NCBI RefSeq assembly: GCF_037975245.1
Contig: NC_092575.1
Location: forward strand, 26,881,841 to 26,945,840
Direction: 5' to 3'
Source of the DNA: Apostichopus japonicus
Lineage: Eukaryota; Echinodermata; Holothuroidea; Aspidochirotida; Stichopodidae
DNA: 64,000 nt
Shown: positions 44,457 through 57,926 of the stretch, one piece after another
Numbering within the stretch: position 1 is the first letter of the stretch
Layout of the letters: every line of letters starts with the position of its first letter
The notes under the pieces: model-generated
The model's input: the letters and a program-made list of their open reading frames with translations, nothing else
Told to the model about the DNA's origin: nothing
Databases searched by the model: none
Program-made: the position numbers and the translations under genes

Positions 44457-45219
44457 AGTTAAGAAAAACTTAATCCTTGTTTATCTGTGCAAGAAATGAA
44501 AAGAAGCATCACAAATTATAAACATACATTTAATAATTTTGTTTTGAAAAACCATGGTTTCTACCAAAACACACAACAACATACTTGTCTTCATACATTA
44601 GTGTTATTACTCACTGGAGCAATGAGCCCAGACAAATGATGGGTTAAAGGTCAAGCGACACGTAGACTTGACTTTACATAATATTAAACTTAACAATTCT
44701 TACATTAACAAAAACCCAACACCGCGATTTTTTTCCGTCTCCAAAGGGGTAGAAATCGGTAAAAAGTACTATTACGTAATGGATTCAGTGACGTCACGGG
44801 GGAGCGCAGAAGAGTGCAAACTGTATATGTTCTGCGCAGTGCATTGGGTATGGAGAAATCTCAAACTTCTCGAAAATATTACCTTTTTCAGCAGTCTGTT
44901 ACAAGAAAGTTAAGATTTGGATTAAGATGAAAAATCACAAATTGATACATAAGACATCGAACAAAACATCCATTGACTTCTTTTTTCATAAATTCCTTGC
45001 ATTTTCTTCCTATCAAGCAACATAAACTCCGCAAAAATCGGCTAGATTGACTCGTTCAGGGAAAGCCGAAAACAAATGACGTCATTTGTTTACCAAGTCG
45101 AAAGTGCATGATATCGTCGCTTGGAACTGCATGCTTATTGCTATACCACATACAGTTTCTATACACGCACTGTAGTACGCATATATACACAGCACAGCAT
45201 AGCTTATACATATCGCGAA

Positions 45220-47026
45220 ATGGCTGCCGGTGGCATTGACACACAGTATTTAGATAGCAACGGCGAAGAAGTAAGGGAAATGGAGGACATGGTGGACGAT
45301 CGTGGGGAAGTTTTTCCCTACATGTTCGAACCGGAGACCAGCGAAGAGGAAGCGGGATCGGACAGCGATGTCGAAATTGATCGTCTTGACGGAATATAAC
45401 GGTAACGTTACGCCAAGCGTACTATACTGTATATAGGATAGTTGTGTCACTAGTTAGGCCTAGAACCGATAAATGTTTCCTAACTTTGCTCATACACTTA
45501 GCTAGCCAATTTGTTGATGGGGCAGCAAAAATTAACATGAATGTGCGGTCGAGTTATGTTAAGGAAGTTACTATTTTCCTTAAAAGTTGTGGCAGCACAT
45601 GCCCCAGGAATATGTCACACAGACATATTTCATTTGGTTAGTAGATTGAAGGAGCCAATTGGAAGAGTGCACAACAAATTCAGAGGTGGCCTATTATTAA
45701 TTTCCTAGCAGTTGTAGGCCTAGTGGCAAATTAGTGAAGTTACCACAAATCAGGGAAAGGGTGGGGGGAGGGAGAAGGTGGCACCTCACACCAGCTTTTT
45801 GTCATTTCCGCTTGAGCTAATTTCATAACCAGATTTTCTCAATCTAGGGAATGGATTCAGAAGTGGGAAAGAGTTGAAAACGAGGCAACATCGGCCTGTT
45901 TTATTTACCTTTGCAGCATTGTCCCAACAGAGGCAAGACTTCTCAGAAGAGGCTACCCCCTCCTTACTAATGATGTTACTTGTAAGGAGCTTCAACGGTA
46001 GATTGCCCTTCAGAGGTGCCCCTTTTCTATTTTGACATGTTAGTACAGTATGCCCCAATAATTGAGGTTGGTATGAAGTCATTGAATTGGCTCTTTATTA
46101 TTTGAACTGGTTTGTATTGTTTACAGGTGTCATTGTGGCCAATGTGCTGTGATGCCTACAGCAAGGGAGTGTAGATGCTGCAGCGAAATAGATAAGGACT
46201 GTGATGGATGAAGAAGGTGCTGCATGCATCACCTTACACCCAGGTTTTGAAGCTATGTGCCTGAACCCATTGTTTCTTCAGACAGCCTACTACATGTACC
46301 GTCAACAGTATGGTGGACGTGCACAGGAAAACAGGATCCAAGAGTAAGTATAGAATACATTATTTTTGTTGTTTACCTTTATTCATTGCTCTGACCTGCT
46401 GTTGAAAGATGTAACAATACAGAGGGTGTATTCATAGTTTAGTTTTGTTTCGTTGTGAAAGGAATAACATTAAGATATAGATTTGATCAAGAAAATTTGT
46501 GCACCATGTTCAAAACCTGCTTCTGATTAGGTCATTTTGTCCAAAAACTGGTGTAATGCCCTTGAGGTTAACCCTTATCATGCTGACTGACAAAGTAGTC
46601 ATTAACACTGAGCCATGGAACCAAATGCCACACAAAAAATGTCCACCATGCTTGTGCACGATCCATTTACAAATTTTAGTCCCCGAGATACAATGATCAG
46701 TTTGTATAAATGGCATAGCTAGGCTTACTTTAGGGGAGGCAGATTTAGGGGCCAAGCAAATTCTGGAAATCATATAGAAATTTATTTTAAAATTGACGTC
46801 CCCAGATGGCTACCAAGCTTTTGTGTGTCTTCATCTTTTATAGCTGGTTTTCATATGATTATTTTACAGGAAATACAGACACACAGCATACAGACAACTT
46901 GCACGGATGAGCTAGCAGTTTTTAGGGAAGGAGATTTGTGTTGTTCTCCCATCCTATGCAGTAAGGAGGATTAGAGAAGCTTTACCATCCGAACAGTATG
47001 AAGGATTTAAATTATCAAGACTGTAA
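45220..47026 (+). pseudogene. P2RX7 C-terminal-domain-like protein, disabled
   Basis: Three exons (45220-45401, 46127-46343, 46870-47026) with GT-AG borders join in the expected phase. They encode an acidic N-terminal part (PYMFEPETSEEE, SDSDVEIDRL), a Cys-rich block (CHCGQCAVMPTARECRCCSE), CITLHPGFEAMCLN, and a C-terminal part with YRHTAYRQLAR and VVLPSYAVRRIREALP. This is the soluble cytoplasmic ballast-type domain of P2X7 receptors, common as a stand-alone protein in invertebrates; no channel segments are present. Lesions: TAA at 45397-45399 just before the first donor, a one-base insertion near 46196-46200, and TAG at 46913-46915 where Trp is expected. With three breaks it is a pseudogene unless the assembly is in error. 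Confidence 0.8.
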
Positions 47027-48789
47027 GAATGTGGACTGTTTATGCCAAGTCATAGTATCATTTCTGCAAAGTTTTATAGAAACAGGGTTCAGTCCTGTCT
47101 GTTTTGTGGCTGAATGGTGAACATTTTGGAATTCCAGCTTACAATTTTCTGGTTCATGGTATTAAATACAATCTTGGATGAAATTTTACATTTTCAAGTT
47201 TGGGAAGTACATAACAGTAATAAATAATAAAAACTCAAGTTAATTTTTTGTATGTATTCTCTCTTGTAAGCAAAGCTGTCACTTCTAGTAGCCTGCCAAC
47301 AAAATCTGGATGATTGAAATCTCAAATATACTAGGTTAAAATAGAAGAATAGTTTGAATAAAGTACCCTAAACCACTATGTCAATGGGATCTGGAGAGCT
47401 TAGGCTTTCATTTTAATAAAAGTGTAATAAGAATCAATCTGAAATTGTTCATTAATCCATGGAATATCAAGGTTACTTGATCATAAATGAGATTAAAAAA
47501 ATCACATTTTATCCCATGCGGGGAACAAACAGCAAATTTCTGTCAATTCTTTTTGAGAAAAACACAAAAATGGCAACATGTTTGAAACACCAAAGTTGCA
47601 TACAAATAGTAAGTCAGCATGAAATTTATATTTATGAAGTCTAAGCTCTCTAGAAAGGAATACTTGTCATTGGAACTTTTTTTAAATATAATGTTATCAT
47701 TACTAATAGTTAGTTACAATGGAAACCAGATGTAAGTAAAACTTGAATGTAAAACTAGCAACTTCCCTAAAGGCTGGTAGCGACCTGTTAATTAACACTG
47801 CTCTACAGCTGTGCCATACACCATGTGAACAGACGATTCACAGAGGCCATTGCTCCCCACTACAATGAAACAAAATTAGAACTTGGGAGGCCATCAACTA
47901 CAGTACTTCAGCAAAGCTATTAAAATCTGCTTCGGTGTTGTTTTATGGCATCCTCATTGTTCGGATGAACATAGGAGCTTTCAAGGGGTGGGGGCTCTTT
48001 TCTGACAGGAACAGGACACTCCTCTCCCAGAGTTTCACTTCTGCAGAAGTTGTTGCAAGCAGTCAAGAAGTTCCCATACATAATCTGTAGAATAGTAAAG
48101 ATATGAAGAATAATATAATAATAATTCATAAAAACATACCATTTAGATAGAGGCATTCCAATCACTCCATTTCTGTCAATAGGCATGGCACAGTTGTCGG
48201 TCAAGTCTTTGGATGCCCAACTAAGGCGACAGCTGAGTACACCTCAATTGGTGTGGATACATGGGTCAGGTTTTACCTGACAACTTGTGCCTGAACAATT
48301 CCAATATATTTTTTACTGATTACAACAAAAACTCTACACCTGTTTGTGCACCTAATATTATGGATTATGTAATCTTCAGCAGGATGTGTGGTCATTGTCT
48401 CAGTAGCTTAACCACTGTTTATGTAGTAAAGTAAGCATGTGGACAGAGTAACATCCTGTCCCATCCCCTTGTAATCCATGGTAAAAGAGTGTATAAGATG
48501 CAACTTTCACCATTTGTATTCAGTAGCAGATATCCAGCCAAGTGAAGATATAATATACTCTGTTAAATCCAACTACTTGTTTTTGCCTTTATTTCTTGTT
48601 CACATACAGCTGTGACAACTCTACCAGATACAGTATGTATATGCTAATTGAAGTAAAGACTGATGGCCTCACCACACATTCCAGACTGCCCCACAGTGTT
48701 GGTGTCAAAATTAATAATGATCCTCTTTCCAGAAAGTTATGGCACCAATTGATTTTCCAGACTAATCTACTATCAATCTTGAAAATTAC
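47027..48789. other. intergenic or intronic stretch with weak exon-like segments
   Basis: Two minus-strand segments have splice-like borders: about 48143-48220 (TDNCAMPIDRNGVIG) and about 47920-48083 (ending DAIKQHRSRF and a stop). Their phases do not join cleanly and I recognise no domain. A plus-strand open segment near 48605-48830 follows a good acceptor (GTTCACATACAG) but is also unrecognised. Nothing else stands out. Confidence 0.3.
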
Positions 48790-49027
48790 CTTGAAGGGTC
48801 ATCTTTGTCATGTTCAGATGAGTTAACTGATGGAGTGTAGTCCGGACTACCTGGCGGTTTTTCGGTGTATCCCGATGTGGATGCCACAGCAGCAGACGGA
48901 CCATCATCGACACTGTGAGATGGCCCTGGTTGCTTTGATGGTGTTCTTGTCTCTGTTGGTCCAGTCAGCAACTTCAATGGTGGTAGGGGGACCAGTGAAC
49001 ACTGGACTTCTACATGTGTTACATTCA
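48790..49027 (-). CDS. possible exon of a THAP-associated, transposon-related protein
   Basis: A 238-nt open segment lies between the acceptor TAATTTTCAG and donor CAAG|GTAATT on the minus strand. It encodes a Ser/Pro/acidic-rich region (VQCSLVPLPPL, then SSEHDKDDPSR). This composition, lying downstream of the 50264-50426 exon, resembles the linker after a THAP domain in invertebrate THAP-transposase-like proteins. The phase does not join directly to 50264-50426, so at least one more exon would be needed. Assignment is tentative. Confidence 0.35.
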
Positions 49028-50263
49028 CTGAAAATTAGAATAAACGCTTATTATACCACACACATACAGTAGGCTGCTCTTGGACAGGGGTCAGCTGCCT
49101 AGATGGTTCACTTATCTTTTCTGAAGGAGAGCATATCCTCCTGCTTTATGTGGCTGCAAAAATATGGGCCACTCACACCATGAGCATTGCAAATGACTTC
49201 AGCTTGGTTTCATATAGTATACTACAATGTAATCTCCCTTTACTCAGTAACTATAGCTGTAGACTTTATATTTTCCTGTGAAGCCATCAGGTATAGCCTC
49301 CTCAACCACTCTCGTCAGGCAGGCGGATATGATGGATAAAAGACAATGTATATTATCCCCTAGTCAGCCTGCCCGATGTGCAGTTTTAATTGCTATTTTG
49401 CTTTCTACGAGTACTGTTTCTAAATTTTGGCCCCTGTACTCACTTCTGCTATAGAATACTCTATAGATGTATGAACGTTTTCCATTCTTCCTTCTATTAC
49501 CCTAGCTTACACTTCTCTACCACATTTTCTCCCCCCAACCCCCGTGCCTCCTTTTTGTCTGGTAGCTTGCCCCCCCCCCCCCATATACATGCCTCAATGT
49601 TTTACTGGTGGAGATTCCTTGTATCCCGTTCAAAACTGACTACTTAAATCTTTAATGCCTGTCACCACCCTCCCCTTTCCCATTTCCCAACTGTTTTTCG
49701 GTAATATCAAGCACATGTCTATAAGATCATGCTACCTTTAGATGGAGATGTACATTCTGCAGAATCCTGCCTTTATTTTCACTGCAGTTGGTTGGAGAAC
49801 AGCTTCTAGATTAATCTAAGTATTGAAAATTGGGAAAGAAAATAACAAGGAAGTTATGAAAGTTCATTTAAGAAAGCAGTTTGATATGTTTGAAAGTACC
49901 TGTCACAAGCGTTTTCTCTTGCAACAAAAATTGCAGCCCTACCAACAAAAATGGCAAAATATAAGGATGTCATTAACTGTGAAACATATGAGCTATGACT
50001 CTGAGTATATAGATAGGTGGGAGCACATTATAATATTGGGCAAAATGACATGTAAACATCTTATGCTTGTTATTCTGGATTTTTCATGATGTACCACAAA
50101 TGAAAGTTAATATAGCCCTAGCCTACGCCTAACTTTATCGTCGCCGTACCTAATTTAGGGCCTAACTAACTGAACGAAATTATAAAAATTAGCCTACTGT
50201 AAGATAGTAATAATACCAAGTTAGTCATTGTTGTAGTAGGCCTAGGCCAGAAAATACACTTAC

Positions 50264-50426
50264 TCTTTTCCGATCCAGCTTCGCAACTACTGGTCTACTT
50301 GTTTCTATATCTCCTCGAGATTTGAAGATACTTTCTCCAAATAGAGAAGGAACGGCATTGTCTTGTAGACGGCGAGCTGTTGGTGTTCCAAGTCCAAGTT
50401 GCGCGGATAGGCGATAGGAATCGAAA
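50264..50426 (-). CDS. possible THAP-domain C-terminal exon
   Basis: The minus-strand segment ends at donor AAAAGA|GTAAGT. It reads SFDSYRLSAQLGLG...TARRLQDNAVPSLFGES. The THAP zinc finger characteristically ends with a 'F....L..G..RRLK..AVPSLF' stretch (AVPTLF box), which this resembles. The upstream exon with the C2CH residues was not found. It may belong to a gene or to an old DNA transposon. Confidence 0.45.
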
Positions 50427-51750
50427 CTTTAACTGGTGAAGGGCGCACTGCACACATAAGATTCGCTCGAATGTCCAAGCCAATCTCTACTTACAGGCAG
50501 CTAGGCTGGCTGAGTGCGCTGGTACTAAGCTATCGCTGTATACAGTATTTGACGAACACGAAACTTTCTTGTACTGTTGTGCACCCATTCTCATCTGATA
50601 TTTTGTTTACTGTTCGTGACGTATTGTTTACGGCTTTGATCTCGGTTAGCATATTAGGCATACTTAGTTTTGGTAACATTGGCGGTTCCCGCGTGACGTC
50701 ATTATCTTTCGGAATTAGCTTGGTTATTAACTTAATTAAAACAGCAAAGAAACAATTGTGGAACTCCAAATTTGGAATATAGGGTTTTGATATGTAGCTT
50801 TTCAATTTGTGTAAGTTTGAAGGAAATCTGTTACATGTCACTTGACCTTTAAGGTTTTCAAGTTTTGTTTCTTGTAATGTATTGATACTGGTAGGCCTGT
50901 GGTATTATGCGCATTGACTAGCACTTCATCATTGCATTCCATAGCTTTAAGGCCATACCTGGGAAATCATTGTGTAATACACTGTTCTCACGTTATCAAC
51001 CAATGTGAGTATCTTTAGACCTAAGACCAATCCTAAACATGTGAACTAAACAACTGGATCCACCTCTCAACCCCAGTCTCCTTACATCGAGACTGGAACC
51101 TTGTGATCCCGATGGTATCCCCTACAAGTAATACCCGATTAGTCCAAGAAATCTCATCGCTGCGATGTACAGTAGGTTAACTTGGGGCTGTGTGTACACT
51201 TTAGTCACACCACAGGAGGAGGGAGGGTGATGCATTTAAAGCTGATTTGTCAATTATAAAAGGCAGATCTGTGTAATTAATCACTCCCTTGCAGAGTATT
51301 GTAAACATGAATTACAGGGGTAGCAAACAAGAAAAAGAAATTAGTTGTCCTCACTAGAGAGAGTGTAACCCTATATACATTGACAGTTTGCCAAACCATT
51401 TGGAGTTCTATTTATATATGTCATGATTTGTGAGGACCTGCGGCTATATTGAAAGATAAGTTTGAATTTTGTTTTATGACCACAATTCATAGGGTACTAC
51501 CACTAGTGATGAGTGACAATCCTTTAAGAAACTATGGCTTCTTCAGATCTCCTTTACTTTTGCTCCCTTTTTGTTTAAATTTATTTTTCAGTAACCCAAA
51601 TATTATTCCTTTTTGTGCCAAGATATGTATTCCAGTTTCAAATAAAAAAGTTGATCAAAATAAAGACATGAAGGAAGCCGAACATTTATCAAAGATGGGA
51701 TGTAACATACATGTCTATTGGAAGATAATAAATCCAACTCAATAACTTAC

Positions 51751-52796
51751 CATTTCATGTCCAGAGTTTTACCGCATAAAGGAATAAAGAATCTCAGACC
51801 CTTTTTACCCCCAGTGAGCTTTCCATAGTACTTAACTAATGAACTGAAACAGAACAGAAAATACATGTATTTATCATGTCTTGAAGAATCTATTGAAAGC
51901 TACATGTCTTTTATGCTTAAAAGGTGCTAATAGCAAGAGTGATTATAATGGCTTGAAACAATCGAAAGTGGACATTCCTCTGAACATCATATAAGTGTAC
52001 ATTGAACAGCAACGGTTTCATAAACACAGGAGCTTACTGTACAATCACCATTTCACAAGGAGGAGCAGAGTGATTTCAAGACTGACTAGCTGTTTTGAGA
52101 CTTACTACACTTACTGTAGCTGGCCGAGCAAAAATTCGTAACGAGCATCTGGTGATATTTTGTTTCTCTTGTAGCAACTTTAACGTACAAAAACACAAAT
52201 GTCAGAAAGAGAAACTACGGTTCTCTGAAATGTATGAATTCCAAGTTCGTTGGGGGAGCCTGGGGACGAAAACATCAGTGTTTGCAGATATTTCTTGTTC
52301 TCTTGAAGCCATTTTAAAGCACAGATTTAAAGAGAAAATTCAACTTCAGTGAAATGTAAATCCCCTAAATGCTGTAGCATTTTCTCAGCTTAATGTCATC
52401 CATATCTTTGAAATGTAGAATTAAAGGAGAAACAGAGAGAATGATTTTGTTTTCTCAATTCTTTTTTATTTTATTGCTATTACCTTCTTGGGGGGAGGGG
52501 GGGTTGTAAGACCACACCGAATTTGGCTTCACTTTTGAGACCCACTTAGCACTGATTTGAGACTTACTTTCCATTTTGCCAACCCCCCACCCCCACTCCC
52601 TCAGTATTTGTATGGCTTCCTCCTGTACACATGTAATTTGACTATCTACCTCACCAAGCTGAATATTGCACATGTTCCATGTTGAATAACACATGCAATA
52701 GGAATAATTTACTTACTGGTTCACCTTAAGCATGTGAAAGTCTATCCATCCGGCTTCCCAACCTTTCTTCCATTTGTCAACTCTTGATTCATCCAT
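51751..52796 (-). CDS. thiopurine S-methyltransferase-like, N-terminal exons only
   Basis: Two minus-strand exons. The first is 52717-52796, with ATG at 52796 preceded by a possible acceptor TTCATTGCAG, so an upstream non-coding exon is likely. The second is 51751-51843. They join in phase and encode VDKWKKGWEAGWIDFH and then KGLRFFIPLCGKTLDMKW. These match the TPMT family start, in which the Trp-rich segment precedes the SAM-binding loop (PLCGKxxDMKW). The family methylates aromatic thiols or selenium and other metabolites with S-adenosylmethionine. No exon for the remaining two thirds was found down to 42 kb. The gene is therefore truncated here, or I missed divergent exons. Confidence 0.7.
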
Positions 52797-53039
52797 TCTG
52801 CAATGAACATAAGTTGATACTGATTATAACTAATTCAAGTTGTGAAGTCCATTTCAGTGACAGAGCAAAGAAATTATGTTCTCTGTTCTTTCCATATTTT
52901 TATATACTGTACTTACCCCCAGTTAACCCAAAACAAAATGGTTACATTGATAAATGTTCACTTAACCTCTCCAGGGTGCAATCATAAGATCAATACTGAT
53001 GGCCTTGAACTGAAGGTTTTCAGAACTGGCATAGCTTAG

Positions 53040-53423
53040 AAGTGCTAGGACAACAGCCTAACCTGGTTTTACCTTTTTTTCTTTTTAGGTCAGCTCCAAC
53101 AGTCCAAGGGCACGTATGAAAAAAAAGTATGATATAGCTACCATAACTGCTTCAGTTTCATAGTATATTTCTTTCAGATCTCTAACTTGGTAATTGAAAA
53201 CACGGTGTCAGTGCAGGGCACACAAATGTAGGAGAGGCTTTTTAATCTTAGTTATATAACGCAAAGTGTATTTGTACATCCCTGACCTAACTGTATTGTA
53301 TACTATTTGTAACTGAACATGCTACAGTAACGGTACGTATCATTTCGCGCTATTTGGATACAATGGCAACATTCCGTCAGCAATTCGGTCTAGCCTAGGC
53401 CTTAGTATAACATAGTACTAGCA
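53040..53423. other. gene-free flank left of duplicated segment B
   Basis: No exon, RNA gene or transposon end is visible up to the start of copy B homology near 53424. Confidence 0.4.
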
Positions 53424-54283
53424 CTACTAGTAGTAGCTATGCTAAATAATTTTTCACTAATGGCATGAGAAACAATTCGATTTGAGAAACTAACTTATAG
53501 TGAACTTCCAGCCAACGACAGAAATAATCCGAGTGACATTGAGTCGTGGTTTTCTTTTATGTTGAACACTAGGCCCTAGTATTAATTGCTATTCGTCAAA
53601 TTGATACCGCTATACCGTAGGTAATTACTTCGGCCTATAGCCTAGGCCTAGACCGATCTAGTAATAACCATAAAAATTAGAAGAGAGCGGCATTTCTCAA
53701 TCAAATAATTGATGAAACGCATAGCCGTTGTCTACATCAAACCTTTCTGTAACTTTCTCCAAATATGCAGATGAACACTGGCAGGTTATCTTTGAAGAGA
53801 GCGTGAGGTTTGAGTCACTTGACTTTAGTTTGCCAAATGTCTGGTGTTCTGAATATGAGAGTTATTTATGTTACCAGGCCAGCTGATCGTCGATTCAATA
53901 ATAGTGGCGCTCTTGCTTTTTACCCGATCATCACACCCATTATCGTTGATCTGGTGCATAGTTTACCCGATGGTAGGTTGTTATGCTTGATGTGCCCCTA
54001 TTCTGCCGACCGCTGGATCCCGGATAGTTATACACTCATCCCATTGTCAACCCGGCCCCTCACCTAACACATTAAACAATATAAGTCGAACCTAGCAAAT
54101 AACCAGGGGCGTATATAGCTACCGTGTGGTGGTGCAGGGGGAGGGGGGGTATAGTGCTCCTCCCCAAACTTCTTCAAAAACTTGTCACAGGAACCCCGCG
54201 AGTGGATCAACAACAAAAACTAAAAAAGGAAAACGAATGGCAAGGAGACGAGAGAAATTAGGATGGGATTTAATACAATGAAT

Positions 54284-54583
54284 CAGGCGCGTAGCCAAGG
54301 GGGGAAGAAGGGGGAAGCCGCCCCCCCCCCCCCCTTGAGCATATTTTTTTTTTTTTTAATTTTGAAAATTTTTTGTGATATCGCTAGTATTTTCAAAAGA
54401 GAAATGCTAAGATGCAACTTACAAGGCCTGGGAAGTGCCATTTCCAGCGATCTGGGAGGCATTTTCAGCCAAAATTTTCTTGTACGCTTCGCGCCAACCT
54501 ATGGTGGCGCTACGCTTAGATAGTTTGCAGTGCCAAATCTACAGTTTCGCCCCTCCCTTGACAAATTCCTGGCTACGCGCCTG
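54284..54583. mobile_element. hAT-like MITE (copy B)
   Basis: This is the same insertion as 1477-1764, with ends CAGGCGCGTAGCCA and TGGCTACGCGCCTG and flanks CAATGAAT and CAATGGAT. It has longer C and T homopolymers than copy A. Confidence 0.85.
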
Positions 54584-54769
54584 CAATGGATAAAGCTCTT
54601 GCAGTTTAAAATGAAGTAACATTACTAATTAAAATGTCTTCAAGAATGTTATTTTTTGACGCTCTTCGGCGCGCACCGCATGTAGATGCTTGTCATGGTT
54701 CTCATTGCTTCCTGTTGGAAAGCGTGGGTGGAATTATTGTTCCAATGCCCCATGCAACCATTACCAATG

Positions 54770-56068
54770 CAGGGGCGGATCCAGGTTTTTGCCAAGGGAG
54801 GGGTTTGTTCACGTACGTATATCCAGGATTTTCTAAACTTGGTGGCGCGAATTACTATATCTAAGCGGAGTGCCACCACCACCAGTTGGTGTGGAGCGTA
54901 CAAGAAATGTTTGGTTTTGATACACCCAGATCACCGGAAATTGCACTTCCAGAGCATGAGAATGACCAATCCGAAATACACTTTGGTTCTCAGCCCAATA
55001 GTATTTTTCATCCATTACCTTTTGAAGATTGTCACCCATGTACATCATGCTCGACCTCATCGCATCTCCCGTGGATCATTGCTTTTGTAAGTGATTCTAT
55101 GTCGCATGCTACGTACCCGTCCGTTCCACTTTTCAAGGTTTTGAGCCCATTATTTGTTCAGAATTCACATTTCTCGTTAAATTTATTTCAATACCTAACC
55201 ATCAAATTGCACAATCATCTGTGGACAACCAATCAGGGACGTAGCTAGGATCAGATGATTAGGGGGTGAAGAAACTCCAAAATTCAAACTGAATAGAGTT
55301 TTCCAACTGAGTGTAGGACGTGTCTGGAGGGAGCCTACAGGGGTTCACGAATTTGTGGGGGGGGGGACGGTTATAAAACAGTGGTGTTCACTTGCAAAAC
55401 GTTGTCTAGCATCTATGCAGGAGTGGGCAGTACAACTTGCATAATAGATTATAGCGTTGCAGACAGTTTGACATCAAAGCAGGACCCCACCATTTGTTGG
55501 CCGGGAACTATTTTGCGAAAAGGCAGGCCAGCTTATAACACTTACCAGCAGAAATAACATCTCCTAGCCGTGTAGATAAGTCGGGTTTCCGTGTACACTT
55601 TCAGCAAAATTAAAATGACGGTAGTAACTATAAAACGAAGCGCCACCATCGGTTGGCGCGGAGCGCAGGAAATTTTACAAAATGGCAACCCAATAGCAGC
55701 CAAAATGGCAGCATCAGTGCTTCTGCAGAGACCCCAACATGTCATAATTGCAAAGACACTGGGCAACAGAACCCCTAATGATATTTAAGTGGAGTTTTTG
55801 TGTTCACTCTCAGCAAAATTGAAATGACTGGAATGGTAAAATTGGCAAGTTTGTTGATGCTTGGGCGATTATTGATGGCCGTCATAGGGGAAAGGACTAA
55901 GGGGAAGGTGTGTCATTGGGTCAAATCAATAATTACAATCTTCAACTCGATCCAGAGTAGATCTATACGGGGTCTGTGTGGATCTTGCAAATTAGGAGGG
56001 CATTTCGTACAAAAGAAGGTTTTTCCCTAACCCCCAACCCCCCCCCCCCTCCCTGGATCCGTCCCTGT
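54770..56068. mobile_element. hAT-like non-autonomous element (copy B)
   Basis: The counterpart of 1951-3274, from CAGGGGCGGATCCAGG to CCTGGATCCGTCCCTG. No transposase is recognisable. The sequence matches copy A apart from small indels in C tracts near 56037-56050 and a difference around 55865-55885. Confidence 0.65.
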
Positions 56069-57329
56069 ATAGCTACCCACCCGCAAGCTCAATGCATCAT
56101 CAAATTGACTGGGCGTTTGTCCTTGTTAGGTATAATATTAAAAAAAATGTTAAAATGGTGACTTTCGTGGTCAATAGTGCACATCCAATTACATTTGAAG
56201 ATGTTTCATGGTTAAACTCATTTATAGCCTAAATATACATTAGAATGCACAATATTACATCTATTTTATTTTAATTGGGTACCCATGATTAATCTCTGCA
56301 ATGGAATCGGGTGCAAACGTTGAAGTTTGGTCCTCAAGGACCTGCCAGTGCAATAGCTTACAAGTATATTTGATAAAATACATTTAAATTTCTTTGGGTA
56401 TGCCATGATGGTCTATTATTACCCTACAGTAAGATAGTGTTTAGATGGGATGAGTTCAAAATGCGCCATGCTTAATCACCCGACAATCGCGTAAATAGCC
56501 ATATAACCTCCTTTGAAATTGGCCTACTGCTGTACTATTACAAACCAATCTCTTCACTTTGTCACTGCCGCTTCGGTTGTGCATAACGCGCTTTCCAAGG
56601 AAAATTTCCCAATCGGAATTTGGCACCTACGGTTTTCCATATATACTAGAAAATGTTTTATTCATGTTTGGCACTCTCATTTAGTAGGCTACGTGAGTCT
56701 TTGGAGCTGTCCGGTAACACATAACGTCACCAAACTGTAAACGTCATGTACCCTGCCCCCCCCCCCCCCCCGCTTTACTCATCCCGGGCTTCCTGACTGA
56801 TGAAATACGCCAAGTTAATTGCAGTAGCTGGTTTTCAGATTATTAATATTGATATTGTATTTGAGTTGCTATAATGTTTAGTTATGTATTGCCAGTTCCT
56901 ACATGGCAATTTTATCAAAGTCTCCGACTATATAACACGCAATCAGATGACAATGGATATAACTGCTCTATCCGGTAAGACTGACTTCATTCTGAAGTTC
57001 TGTTTTATACGGGCGAAAAATACATTTTATATGCACCATCAAATTTGATGTATTATATGTTGCTTTGACTGGAATTTAAGTATATCATGATTATTAAGAT
57101 AGAAATGTATCAATTTATCGCAGTATTTAAACTTCCTTTTATGCCACTTGTCTTCAAAAGATGAGAGAGAGATATGTGTGAACAATTAAAAAGAGTTGAA
57201 GCTCGAGGAAAGCAGGGTCGGAAAGTACCAGAACTCTGTACACTAATGAATGCAGGCAAGAAATGTTATTAAAGTGTGTGGTGATCAACAGTGCTGCTTC
57301 ATCTTCACACATTATTTGTAGCCCCTTGT

Positions 57330-57432
57330 AGGTTCATTATTTTTATTTATTTTTATTATTATTGTCATCTTTAATGAGGGTAGTCCTGCTCAGTGCAGAA
57401 GCTCTGCTTTCCAGAGGAGCTCTATAGTTTAT
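57330..57432 (-). mobile_element. LINE 3'-tail-like insertion, copy B only
   Basis: Relative to copy A (near 4552), copy B contains about 85-100 extra bases with (TTA)n/(TTT)n simple sequence next to AATGAGGGTAGTCCTGCTC and CAGAGGAGCTC. Short segments ending in a simple repeat are typical of 3'-truncated non-LTR retrotransposon tails. The family is not certain. Confidence 0.45.
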
Positions 57433-57926
57433 GTAGTCTCTTTATACCAAAGATAAGGCGAAAAGGCTTTGGAAGATTTCTGGGAATTAAAAATTGAGGA
57501 GTAAATAATTATTTGGAAATTGAATTCTTCAACACATTTAAAGTTCCAGTATCACTTCTTACACTACTTAATAAATCGACTCTGCGATGCCACATACGAC
57601 AACAAATGACAGCACTACTAACCCCTTTAAAGTATAGTGCAACGATCATTCCTCTTTTTTACTGTCTATAGTCTCTTAACAGTTTGCTTAGTTGTGTGCG
57701 ACTTCTCCGTTTTTGGCGTTTTTAACCAAAAATTCCAATGCTACTTCCTTCCTCTATAGAATCATCGGTCCGTTTGGAACACTAGTCAGTTATGGTCCTG
57801 GTCCGCCTATATTCCTCTATGAATCCAACAAGGCAAGTAGCCCTTAGTGAAAATGCACACTTCTACAACTAAAAAATCAGGATTTATTGGTAGCAATTAA
57901 ATCAAATCAATTCAATTTCTTATGTA

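Noticed and set aside
50530-50841. 103-codon minus-strand frame
   Set aside because: It has no domain, no splice partner and unremarkable composition.
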